Source: Nitrospirota bacterium
Lineage (GTDB): Bacteria; Nitrospirota; Thermodesulfovibrionia; Thermodesulfovibrionales; JdFR-85
Direction: 5' to 3'
Assembly (NCBI GenBank): GCA_003232715.1
Contig: QIJG01000151.1
Coordinates: 1 to 15,594, forward strand
DNA length: 15,594 nt
The notes under the pieces: generated by a model
Told to the model about the DNA's origin: nothing
Databases searched by the model: none
What the model saw: the letters and a program-made list of their open reading frames with translations, nothing else
Program-made: the position numbers and the translations under genes
Shown here: positions 6,431 through 14,536 of the stretch, piece by piece
Position numbering within the stretch: the first letter of the stretch is position 1
Layout: every line of letters begins with the position of its first letter

Positions 6431-8227
6431 ATGGCTGCAAAGATTGGACAACTTTTACTTGCTGCTAACTTAGTAACAGAGGAGCAGTTACAGGAGGCCC
6501 TTAACTTACAGAAAAAAGAGGGGGGCAGGCTTGGGTCAAAACTCGTAAAACTCGGTTATCTTACTACGGTCAGTAAACAGTTTGGCGTACCTTCAATAAA
6601 TCTTTCTGACTATACAATAGCCCCATCTGTACTGAAACTCATCCCGGCAGAGATGGCAAAGAAGTATCTGATAATACCTGTTGCAAGGGTAGGCGCCACA
6701 CTGACTGTGGCCATGGCAGACCCTTCAAATATATTTGCCATAGATGACATGAAATTTATGACCGGATACAATGTTGAAGTGGTGGTTGCCACTGAGGAAT
6801 CCATAATTAAGGCAATATCAAAATACTATGCCGGCAAGGGAAGCGGTCTAATAAAGAGCCGGACTTCGGCGGCTTCATCAATGCTTCAGTCACAGGACCT
6901 TACATTAACGGATATCGATCTGGATGGAGAAGATGAGGACATGGCGTCGGAGGAGGCGCCGACATTAGATGTGGAAGAGTTTGACAAGATTGTCGGCAGC
7001 GCCCTGGACACCATTGAGGCAGTTGACGAGAGGGATGATGATGAGGTCATAAGGGAAGTTGAAGCCCCGATCGTTAAACTTGTTAACGGTATTTTCGTCA
7101 ATGCCATAAAGGCAGGCGCAAGTGATATCCATATTGAACCGTATGAAAAGGCATTGAGAGTGAGATACAGGATTGACGGTGTGTTGTACTCGGTTATGAA
7201 TCTCCCGATAAAGATAAAGAATGCCCTGACCTCGAGGGTCAAGATTATGTCAAAACTTGATATTGCAGAGAGGCGGTTGCCACAGGATGGCCGTATTAAA
7301 TTAAAGTTGGGCAAGAAGAAGGAGATAGACTTTCGTGTCTCTACCCTGCCCTGCCTCTTTGGTGAGAAGACCGTCCTGAGGATACTTGACAAGTCAAACC
7401 TCCAGGTAGATATGACCAAACTCGGGTTTGAGAAGGACCAGTTAAAGGACTTCATGGAGGCCATTGAAAAACCTTACGGCATGGTGCTCGTTACAGGCCC
7501 CACGGGTAGCGGTAAGACAACAAGCCTCTATTCAGCGATTAACCACCTCAATAAGCCCGGTGATAATATAATGACAGCCGAAGACCCGGTGGAATATAAT
7601 TTTCACGGCATAAATCAGGTACAGATAAAGGAGGATATAGGCCTGACCTTTGCATCCGCCCTGAGGTCATTCCTGAGGCAGGACCCTGATATTATAATGG
7701 TGGGTGAGATTCGTGACTTTGAGACTGCCGAGATATCCGTTAAGGCAGCCCTGACAGGTCACCTTGTTCTGAGTACCCTGCATACAAATGACGCTCCAAG
7801 CACCATAACAAGACTCCTGAATATGGGAATTGAACCCTTTCTGGTATCTTCCTCCGTGATTCTCATGCTTGCCCAGAGGCTTGCAAGAAAGATATGTACG
7901 CAATGCAAGGTTGAAGAGCAACATTCCGAATCGGCATTATTAAGACTAGGCTTTGGTGAAGAGGAAATAAAGGATATCAAGGTTTTTAAAGGTAACGGCT
8001 GTCCGGAATGTAACAACTCGGGATATAAGGGAAGGGTGGCACTCTATGAAGTAATGCCTGTCAAGGACGAAATAAAAGAACTGATACTGGAGGGAGCCTC
8101 AGCACAGGAACTCAAGAAACTTGCCATAAGACTTGGAATGGACACACTCAGAAGAAGCGGTTTAAACAAGATAAAAGCCGGTGTTACAAGTATTGAAGAG
8201 GTGTTGAGGGTCACCTTTGGTGATTAG
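6431..8227 (+). CDS. pilB: Type IV pilus assembly ATPase PilB, MshEN motif II shortened
   Basis: PilB powers pilus extension as a cytoplasmic hexamer under PilC. The 598-residue protein has an N-terminal MshEN domain: motif I (residues 4-27), a five-residue spacer, and motif II from Arg33, which is only 18 residues long instead of 24. A linker and the N2/ATPase domains follow: GASDIHIEPYE, DGRIKLKLG, Walker A GPTGSGKT (356-363), the Asp box TAEDPVEY, Walker B-region QDPDIIMVGEIRDFETA, the His box TGHLVLSTLHTNDA, and a zinc-type pair of CxxC motifs (CTQC, CPEC). The catalytic half is intact. ATG 6431 is preferred to TTG 6425 because the product then begins MAAKIGQLL, as in relatives; neither has a Shine-Dalgarno sequence. 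First gene of pilB-pilT-pilC-pilS-pilR. Confidence 0.95.
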   Translation: MAAKIGQLLLAANLVTEEQLQEALNLQKKEGGRLGSKLVKLGYLTTVSKQFGVPSINLSDYTIAPSVLKLIPAEMAKKYLIIPVARVGATLTVAMADPSNIFAIDDMKFMTGYNVEVVVATEESIIKAISKYYAGKGSGLIKSRTSAASSMLQSQDLTLTDIDLDGEDEDMASEEAPTLDVEEFDKIVGSALDTIEAVDERDDDEVIREVEAPIVKLVNGIFVNAIKAGASDIHIEPYEKALRVRYRIDGVLYSVMNLPIKIKNALTSRVKIMSKLDIAERRLPQDGRIKLKLGKKKEIDFRVSTLPCLFGEKTVLRILDKSNLQVDMTKLGFEKDQLKDFMEAIEKPYGMVLVTGPTGSGKTTSLYSAINHLNKPGDNIMTAEDPVEYNFHGINQVQIKEDIGLTFASALRSFLRQDPDIIMVGEIRDFETAEISVKAALTGHLVLSTLHTNDAPSTITRLLNMGIEPFLVSSSVILMLAQRLARKICTQCKVEEQHSESALLRLGFGEEEIKDIKVFKGNGCPECNNSGYKGRVALYEVMPVKDEIKELILEGASAQELKKLAIRLGMDTLRRSGLNKIKAGVTSIEEVLRVTFGD

Positions 8228-8287
8228 AGATGGAAAACCTTCAGAAATAACACGCAACTAAATGAGGAAATAAGGAGAGGATTCAGT

Positions 8288-9394
8288 ATGGCTACACTTT
8301 ATGATTTTTTGAAGACCCTGATTGAGCAGGGAGCATCAGACCTGCATATTACTACAGGCAGTCCGCCGAGATTAAGAATTGACGGAAAACTCGCCCCCAT
8401 TGATCACCCGCCTCTGACCCCTGCTGAGACAAAAACGCTTTGCTACAGCATCCTGACGGATGCCCAGAAACACAAGTTTGAGGAGCATAATGAGCTGGAC
8501 CTCTCATTTGGAGTTAAGGGGGTTAGCAGGTTCAGGGCAAATATATTTATGCAGAGAGGTGCGGTGGCAGGGGCATTCAGGACCATTCCCTTTAACATAA
8601 AGACATTTCATGATCTCGGATTGCCCGAGGTGATCAATGAGCTTGTTAAGAAGAGCTCCGGGCTCATTCTTGTTACCGGCCCCACGGGTTCCGGTAAGAC
8701 CACAACCCTTGCTGCCATGATAGACAGGATAAACTCGGAAAGGCATGAACATATAATAACTATTGAAGACCCTATAGAATATCTGCATCCCCATAAGAGT
8801 TGTCTTGTTAATCAGCGGGAGGTAACCTCAGACACTGTGAGCTTTCATGACGCCCTGCGGTATATCCTGAGGCAGGACCCCGACGTTGTGCTCATTGGAG
8901 AGATGAGAGACCTTGAGACCATTTCATCGGCGCTCAGGGTCGCTGAAACAGGGCATATGACCCTTGCCACACTTCACACCAACTCGGCGGCACAGACAAT
9001 AAACCGTATCATTGATGTCTTCCCTCCCCATCAGCAGGACCAGGTGAGGGTGCAGCTTTCCTTTGTGCTTGAAGGCATTGTAGCACAGCAGCTAATCCCC
9101 AGAAAAGAGGGAAGGGGCAGGGCGATTGCTGTAGAAATACTGATTCCAACTCCGGCCATCAGAAACCTGATCAGGGAGGATAAGGTTCACCAGGTATACT
9201 CAATGATGCAGACCGGACAATCAAAATTCGGGATGCAGACGATGAATCAATCGTTATATGAGCTTTATGTAAAAGGGCATATAAGTTACGAGGATGCACT
9301 TGCACGTTCTACAGTGCCGGATGAACTCATTACCATGATGCAGAAAGGCGGTTATACGCCGCAGGACAAGTATACGGCAGGAAAAAAACGATAA
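8288..9394 (+). CDS. pilT: Type IV pilus retraction ATPase PilT
   Basis: PilT depolymerises the pilus and drives twitching motility. The 368-residue protein has the typical N-terminal PAS-like domain (GASDLHITTGSPPRLRIDG) and the ATPase core with Walker A GPTGSGKT (131-138), Asp box IEDPIEYLHPH, NQREV, Walker B region RQDPDVVLIGEMRDLETI, His box TGHMTLATLHTNSAAQT, and the PilT-specific AIRNLIRE motif needed for retraction in well-studied homologues. It is full length with no missing segments. A ribosome-binding site AAGGAGAGG ends about seven bases before ATG 8288. It sits 60 bp after pilB. Confidence 0.97.
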   Translation: MATLYDFLKTLIEQGASDLHITTGSPPRLRIDGKLAPIDHPPLTPAETKTLCYSILTDAQKHKFEEHNELDLSFGVKGVSRFRANIFMQRGAVAGAFRTIPFNIKTFHDLGLPEVINELVKKSSGLILVTGPTGSGKTTTLAAMIDRINSERHEHIITIEDPIEYLHPHKSCLVNQREVTSDTVSFHDALRYILRQDPDVVLIGEMRDLETISSALRVAETGHMTLATLHTNSAAQTINRIIDVFPPHQQDQVRVQLSFVLEGIVAQQLIPRKEGRGRAIAVEILIPTPAIRNLIREDKVHQVYSMMQTGQSKFGMQTMNQSLYELYVKGHISYEDALARSTVPDELITMMQKGGYTPQDKYTAGKKR

Positions 9395-9455
9395 ATAAGG
9401 AGGATTTCTGTTTTGTATAACAGTTATTATCCTTGTTTGATTAAGGAGGGGTACG

Positions 9456-10664
9456 GTGGCTACAGTTTTTCAATGGTCAGGCAAAAACCCAAAGGGTATA
9501 ATTGAGTCGGGAGAGATGGCGGCCTCTTCAAAGGAGGAGGTGATTGCCAAACTCAGGAACAACAATCTCATTCCAACCGCTGTTGCTGAAAAGAAAAAGA
9601 CAGGGGGGCTGAGTTTTAGTTTAAGAGGTATCACGGATAAGGACTTGGTTGTATTCACAAGACAGTTTGCCACCATGATCGATGCAGGTCTGCCACTTGT
9701 ACAGGCCCTTGAGATACTTTCAAGCCAGGTAGAAAACAAGACGTTAGCAAAAACTATCGCCCAGGTAAAGGTGGATGTTGAGGCAGGTTCCACCTATGCC
9801 GACGCCCTGAGGAAGCATCCACGTGTATTCAGTGAACTCTACGTAAATATGGTTGCAGCCGGTGAGTCAGGGGGTATAATGGATACAATCCTCAACAGGC
9901 TTGCCGCCTATATTGAAAAGGCCATGAAATTGAAGAAACAGGTTAGGGGCGCAATGATATACCCCGCGGTGGTTACGGCAATTGCAATACTTGTAATAGC
10001 GGTTATAATGATCTATGTCGTTCCCACCTTCACTCAGATGTTTGCACAGTTAGGAGGGACGCTTCCGATGCCTACAAGGATTGTTGTTGCAATGAGTGAT
10101 TTCATGAGCGGGATAGGCGGGATTGTTGTGCTGGGGGCCATTATCGCCCTGGCTATTTTTATTGTCCAGATAAGGAGAACGGAAAAGGGCCAATACATTA
10201 CCGACAAGATTCTCCTGCAGCTTCCGGTCTTTGGAGTTCTCCTGAAGAAAACAGCAATTGCAAAATTTACCAGAACCCTTGGGACACTTGTAAGCAGCGG
10301 AGTCCCCATACTTGACGGACTGGATATTACGGCCAAGACATCCGGGAATAAGGTTATTGAAAAGGCGATATACGCGGTAAGAACGGATGTCTCAGAGGGG
10401 AAAACCGTGGCTGAACCCCTCATGAAGGCAAAAGTCTTTCCCCCAATGGTAAATCATATGATTGCAGTCGGTGAATCCACCGGCGCCCTTGACTCCATGC
10501 TCAATAAAATAGCAGAGTTTTATGATGACGAGGTAGATGCTGCCGTTTCCAACCTTACGTCCATGATAGAACCTATCCTTATGGTATTTCTCGGAGGTTC
10601 TGTTGGATTTATAGTAATATCTATGTATCTGCCGATATTTAAGCTTATTACCTTGATACAATAA
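9456..10664 (+). CDS. pilC: Type IV pilus inner-membrane platform protein PilC
   Basis: PilC is the polytopic platform on which PilB and PilT act. The 402-residue protein has two GSPF-type repeats: FTRQFATMIDAGLPLVQALEIL (about 67-88) and FTRTLGTLVSSGVPILDGLDI (about 270-290). Hydrophobic segments lie near 170-192 (YPAVVTAIAILVIAVIMIYVVP), 220-240 and the C-terminus (ILMVFLGGSVGFIVISMYLPIF). The AAGESGG and AVGESTG motifs are typical. The start is GTG 9456, six bases after AAGGAGG. It follows pilT by 61 bp and is intact. Confidence 0.96.
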   Translation: MATVFQWSGKNPKGIIESGEMAASSKEEVIAKLRNNNLIPTAVAEKKKTGGLSFSLRGITDKDLVVFTRQFATMIDAGLPLVQALEILSSQVENKTLAKTIAQVKVDVEAGSTYADALRKHPRVFSELYVNMVAAGESGGIMDTILNRLAAYIEKAMKLKKQVRGAMIYPAVVTAIAILVIAVIMIYVVPTFTQMFAQLGGTLPMPTRIVVAMSDFMSGIGGIVVLGAIIALAIFIVQIRRTEKGQYITDKILLQLPVFGVLLKKTAIAKFTRTLGTLVSSGVPILDGLDITAKTSGNKVIEKAIYAVRTDVSEGKTVAEPLMKAKVFPPMVNHMIAVGESTGALDSMLNKIAEFYDDEVDAAVSNLTSMIEPILMVFLGGSVGFIVISMYLPIFKLITLIQ

Positions 10665-10671
10665 TAGCTTT

Positions 10672-10701
10672 CAGCTATCAGTCTTCTCTCCCTGATAGCT
10701 G
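10672..10701 (+). other. Inverted repeat between pilC and pilS
   Basis: A 10-bp stem (10672-10681 with 10692-10701) encloses a pyrimidine-rich 10-nt loop. It begins just after the pilC stop codon. The following bases are G-rich rather than a T-run, so full termination is unlikely; it may attenuate transcription or protect the 3' end of pilBTC mRNA. Confidence 0.45.
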
Positions 10702-10744
10702 GTTTGGGGGGCCTAAGTGCCTGAGAGCTGTTCCATGAGACCTG

Positions 10745-12340
10745 ATGCCGGCAGAAGAGTTTAAGAGAAAAGTTGAGACACTGATATTCCTCCGCCTTTT
10801 CTTTATCACTCTACTGCTTGGTTCCTTATTCTTTTTTGACCTTCAGGGTAAACAGTTCTATCAACCCTATCTCTTCTACGGCCTGTTTTTAACCGGGTAT
10901 GCCCCCTCCATGTTCTATATCTTTTTACAAAACAGGATCTCAGACAGAATAGCAGTTCACCGCCTTATAGCGTATATGATGTTGACGCTAGATGTACTGG
11001 TTGTAGTCTTCCTGATTCTCCTTACAGGCGGAATAGAAAGCTGGTTTTCCTTTCTGCTCATCCTTGTTACAATAGCAAGTTCGATAGTGCTTGGCAGAAA
11101 AGCCGGATATATTCTGGCAACATTGGCAAGTATTCTTTACGGACTGTCCCTTGATTTACAATACTATCAGATTATCCCGGTTCATTTCAATTCTGTCCTT
11201 GAGGAGAAGGACTTCTTCTACAACATATTCATAAATATTTCAGGATTGTATCTTACGGCATACCTAATGGGTTATCTCGTCTCCAGGCTGGAGAAGACCT
11301 CAGAGAAGCTTCAGAAAAAGGATGTTGACCTGAAAGAGTTATACAGATTTCATTCAGAGGTGATAGAAAACATTCCCAGCGGTCTTTTCAGTCTGGATAC
11401 CTCAGGTAAAATAGTCTTGTTTAACAGCGCAGCTGAAAGGATTACAGGATTAAAACGTAACAGCGTTATCTATCGGTACAGTAATGAGGTGTTTCCATTT
11501 TTATCACTCCCGCCAACAACAGGCAGACACGAGGGCGAAATAGTCCAGGACGCAGAGAAAAGGTATATCGGGCTGAGCATATCCCTTAATAAAAACTCCG
11601 CAGGAGAGATCCTCGGTTATATCGGAACATTTCAGGATCTGACTGATATCATCAAACTGGAAGAGGAGATAAAACGAAGGGAAAAATTTGCAGCCATTGG
11701 AGAACTTTCCGCAAGTATCGCCCATGAACTGAGGAATCCTCTTGCATCCATGAAGGGTTCATTTGAGATGTTAAAGGAGGATGTCCTGCCCGAAGAGACA
11801 AAGAAACGGCTGATGGATATTGCCATCCTGGAAATGGACAGACTGAACGCCATTGTCACGGATTTTCTTATATACTGCAGCCCAAGACCGCCGGCCATGA
11901 AAAGGTTTAATCTCTCAGCAGCAGCAAATGAGGTTTCCGATATGCTTCAGAATATGTCCGACAGGGTCAGGATTGTCAAAGAGATACAGGATGAAGTCTT
12001 TATGGTCGCAGATGAACAGAAGATAAGGCAGCTTCTCTGGAATCTGACATTGAATGCAGTTGAAGCCGTTCCGGGGGGGGGTAAAGTAGGAATCTCCGTA
12101 TATACTGATGACAACAACGTCATCCTGAAAGTCTCCGACAGCGGAGCCGGAATACCCGAAGAGAATGTTGAAAAAGTTTTCTATCCTTTTTTCAGCACCA
12201 AAAAGAAAGGGACCGGACTGGGTCTTTCCATTGCCTATAGAATAGTTGAAGAACATCATGGTAACATTAAAGTCCTTTCAGGGAAGGGCAGGAGCACGGA
12301 GTTTGTCGTTTCCATGCCACTGGAAAAAGTTGAAAAATAG
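10745..12340 (+). CDS. pilS: PilS-type membrane sensor histidine kinase
   Basis: PilS senses pilin or envelope state and phosphorylates PilR. The 531-residue protein has about six N-terminal membrane segments (roughly residues 12-180), a short coiled coil, a PAS domain (about 205-300, starting ENIPSGLFSLDTSGKI), a HisKA domain with His327 in SASIAHELRNPLASM, and a HATPase domain: N box WNLTLNAVEA (Asn433, Asn437), G1 SDSGAGIP, F box YPFFSTKK, G2 GTGLGLSIA. All boxes are present. A G9 tract (12073-12081) encodes PGGG just after the N box. ATG 10745 lacks a strong ribosome-binding site. pilR starts 41 bp downstream. The call as PilS rather than a generic NtrB-like kinase rests on the six membrane segments and on the pil neighbours. 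Confidence 0.88.
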   Translation: MPAEEFKRKVETLIFLRLFFITLLLGSLFFFDLQGKQFYQPYLFYGLFLTGYAPSMFYIFLQNRISDRIAVHRLIAYMMLTLDVLVVVFLILLTGGIESWFSFLLILVTIASSIVLGRKAGYILATLASILYGLSLDLQYYQIIPVHFNSVLEEKDFFYNIFINISGLYLTAYLMGYLVSRLEKTSEKLQKKDVDLKELYRFHSEVIENIPSGLFSLDTSGKIVLFNSAAERITGLKRNSVIYRYSNEVFPFLSLPPTTGRHEGEIVQDAEKRYIGLSISLNKNSAGEILGYIGTFQDLTDIIKLEEEIKRREKFAAIGELSASIAHELRNPLASMKGSFEMLKEDVLPEETKKRLMDIAILEMDRLNAIVTDFLIYCSPRPPAMKRFNLSAAANEVSDMLQNMSDRVRIVKEIQDEVFMVADEQKIRQLLWNLTLNAVEAVPGGGKVGISVYTDDNNVILKVSDSGAGIPEENVEKVFYPFFSTKKKGTGLGLSIAYRIVEEHHGNIKVLSGKGRSTEFVVSMPLEKVEK

Positions 12341-12381
12341 TCTCTCAGAGGTTACAGAGGAAGGAGTTTAAAGGAGCGAGT

Positions 12382-13767
12382 ATGGACAAAAAAAAGAAGG
12401 AGAAGATACTTATAGTCGAGGACGAACAGGGAATGAACGAAATTCTCAGGATACTGCTTGAGTCCGATGGGTACGAGGTGAGTTCTGCAATGGATGGCGA
12501 GAAAGGAATCGAGTTACTCAAAAAAGATATCTTTGACCTCGCCATAACCGATATAAAGATGCCCGGAGTTGATGGGTTCGAGGTCCTCAAAAAGGCAAAA
12601 GAGCTCTCACCCAACACGCTTGTCATAATGGTCACTGCATTTGGTACAACGGAAAGTGCCATTGAGGCGATGAAACTCGGGGCCTACGATTACATTCACA
12701 AGCCCTTCAAGATCGATGAGATAAGGATTGTTGTAAACAAGGCTCTTGAAAAGCGGGGTCTCAGGAGAGAGCTTGAGGTCTTACGCGAAGAGATCAGGAC
12801 CACTTACCGGCTTGAAAACATTATAGGGAAAAGCCCCAGGATGCAAGGTCTGCTCAATACTATTCCCAAGATTGCCCAGAGCAGCTCCAGTGTGCTGATA
12901 ACAGGAGAGAGTGGTTCAGGCAAGGAGCTTGTGGCAAGGGCAATCCACAACATCAGTCCGAGGGCTGAAAAGGCCTTTGTGGCTATAAACTGTGCCTCCC
13001 TTCCGGAAGGTCTTCTTGAGAGTGAATTGTTAGGCTATATGAAGGGCGCCTTCACAGGTGCCACACACAATAAGGAAGGTCTCTTTGAGATAGCACATGC
13101 CGGCAGCATCTTTCTGGACGAAATAGGGGAGATGCCCATTAACATACAGGCCAAGATTTTGAGGGTCATAGAGACAGGGACATTCAGGCGTCTGGGGGGG
13201 ACGAATGATGTAAAGGTGGATGCCAGAGTTATAGCCGCTACAAATAAAGACCTGAAAAAGGCCATAAAGACGGGAGAGTTCAGGGAAGACCTCTTTTACA
13301 GGTTGAATGTAGTCCCTGTCCGGATCCCACCCCTGAGGGAAAGGAAAGAGGATATCCCCCTTTTGGTTGAACATTTCCTGAAAAAGTTCGGGCATGGAGA
13401 AATAGGGATTTCTCCTGAGGCAATAAGGGTGATGGTTAATTACAGTTGGCCTGGAAACGTCAGGGAGCTTGAAAATGTCATTGAAAGAATTGTCCTCTTA
13501 ACAGAGCATGAGATCATATTGCCGGGGGATTTACCGTCGGAGTTGCGGGAGACGGAGCCGGACGAGGGGAGATTGCCGGACCTTACGGTCAGCGGCATCG
13601 ACCTTGACAGGATTCTTGAAGATATGGAAAGAAGTTATATCAAGGGGGCACTTGAACTCGCCTCCGGGGTTAAGACCGAGGCCGCAAGACTCCTGAACCT
13701 CAGCTTCAGGTCATTCAGGCATAGATTGTATAAATATGGAATAGGCTCGGAAGAAGATAAAGAATGA
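12382..13767 (+). CDS. pilR: PilR-type sigma54-dependent response regulator
   Basis: The 461-residue protein has a receiver domain (acidic pocket VEDE, phospho-acceptor Asp57 in TDIKMPG, Thr in VTAFG, Lys in HKPF), a sigma54-interaction AAA+ domain and a C-terminal Fis-type helix-turn-helix (KTEAARLLNLSFRSFRHRL). AAA+ signatures are Walker A GESGSGKE (175-182), the GAFTGA loop (222-227) that contacts sigma54, Walker B FLDEIGE (Asp246), the arginine-finger region REDLFYRLNVVP and WPGNVRELEN. It is predicted to activate a sigma54 promoter, classically that of pilA, but no pilin gene or clear -24/-12 site is in this window. AAGGAG lies five bases before ATG 12382. It converges with fdhD, 18 bp away. 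Confidence 0.94.
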   Translation: MDKKKKEKILIVEDEQGMNEILRILLESDGYEVSSAMDGEKGIELLKKDIFDLAITDIKMPGVDGFEVLKKAKELSPNTLVIMVTAFGTTESAIEAMKLGAYDYIHKPFKIDEIRIVVNKALEKRGLRRELEVLREEIRTTYRLENIIGKSPRMQGLLNTIPKIAQSSSSVLITGESGSGKELVARAIHNISPRAEKAFVAINCASLPEGLLESELLGYMKGAFTGATHNKEGLFEIAHAGSIFLDEIGEMPINIQAKILRVIETGTFRRLGGTNDVKVDARVIAATNKDLKKAIKTGEFREDLFYRLNVVPVRIPPLRERKEDIPLLVEHFLKKFGHGEIGISPEAIRVMVNYSWPGNVRELENVIERIVLLTEHEIILPGDLPSELRETEPDEGRLPDLTVSGIDLDRILEDMERSYIKGALELASGVKTEAARLLNLSFRSFRHRLYKYGIGSEEDKE

Positions 13768-13785
13768 TAAACGTTTTTTTTGCCG

Positions 13786-14536
13786 TCAAATTATCCTGTA
13801 GGGGTGGGTATAAATATTAAAACGGGATGCCCTCATAAAACCTATCATGGTTATTCCGCTTTTTTCAGCGATATCAATAGCGAGCGATGTTGGTGCAGCC
13901 CTGCTGACAACAATAGGTACCTTCCATCTTGCACACTTTGATGCCATCTCCGATGAGAGCCTGCCGCTTACATGCATGAGCTTGTCTTTAAGTGTGATAT
14001 TTTTAAGTATGCAATGACCTATAACCTTATCCACGGCATTATGTCTTCCGATATCCTCGGCATGGGTTATGATCCTTTTAATATTCGAGACAGCGGCATT
14101 GTGTATACATCCTGTAAGTTCATAAAGCTTTGACATACGCTGAAATTTGGTAAAAAGATCCCTCAAACTCTCTCTCTCTATTTCTATCCCCTCCCCTGCT
14201 GCAGCATCTTCAAAGGTCCGTCCAAAGGTAATCCCTCCGAGGCATCCCGAGGTTATAGTGCCTCCCTCCAGAGAGACCTCTCCCTCAGCCGGTATATCAA
14301 CAAGGATATCACGGTCGTATTTTACAGTCATCCTCGCGGCACACCAGTTGCCCCTGATAACCCCCTCGGTCATAAAGAGCCCGACCACAAGCTCCCGGAT
14401 CTTTACAGGGCTGTACTTCCTGACCATTGACGGATATCCTGAGCCTCCTCTCCACAGCCACTGCATCGTCAAACTCAAGACATCCTTCTTCCGTTATCCT
14501 TGCAATCCTTCTTTTCTCGGCTCCCTTTACCTTCAT
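13786..14536 (-). pseudogene. fdhD: FdhD sulfurtransferase for formate dehydrogenase, frameshifted
   Basis: FdhD passes sulfur from the IscS desulfurase to the molybdenum cofactor of formate dehydrogenase, which is needed for activity. Reading on the minus strand from ATG 14536, the first frame gives MKVKGAEKRR through DAVAVERRLRISVNGQEV (to about 14414). The rest of the protein is in another frame (SPVKIRELVVGLFMTEGVI from 14412 to the stop at 13786). Conserved parts of the second frame are SGCLGGITFG (the sulfur-carrying Cys loop, single-Cys version), EDIGRHNAVDKVIG, SGRLSSEMASK and SRAAPTSLAIDIAEKSG. Relatives have about eight residues between VNG and SP; here there are 10 nt, so about 14 nt are missing. 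Repair gives 254 residues, a normal size. Start ATG overlaps the stop of the GGDEF gene. Pseudogene or assembly error. Confidence 0.88.

Noticed and set aside
6886..7464. 192-codon minus-strand open frame opposite pilB
   Set aside because: Serine-rich, low-complexity translation that mirrors the pilB codons; no motif and no ribosome-binding site. A shadow of a clear gene.
10703..10722. Possible sigma54 -24/-12 site before pilS
   Set aside because: Only a GG and GC ten bases apart; the flanking bases do not match TGGCAC or TTGC.
13508..13696. 62-codon plus-strand frame inside pilR
   Set aside because: Arg-rich out-of-frame translation of the pilR DNA-binding region.
14405..14425. Programmed frameshift in fdhD
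   Set aside because: A ribosomal slip cannot restore the missing residues between VNG and SP.
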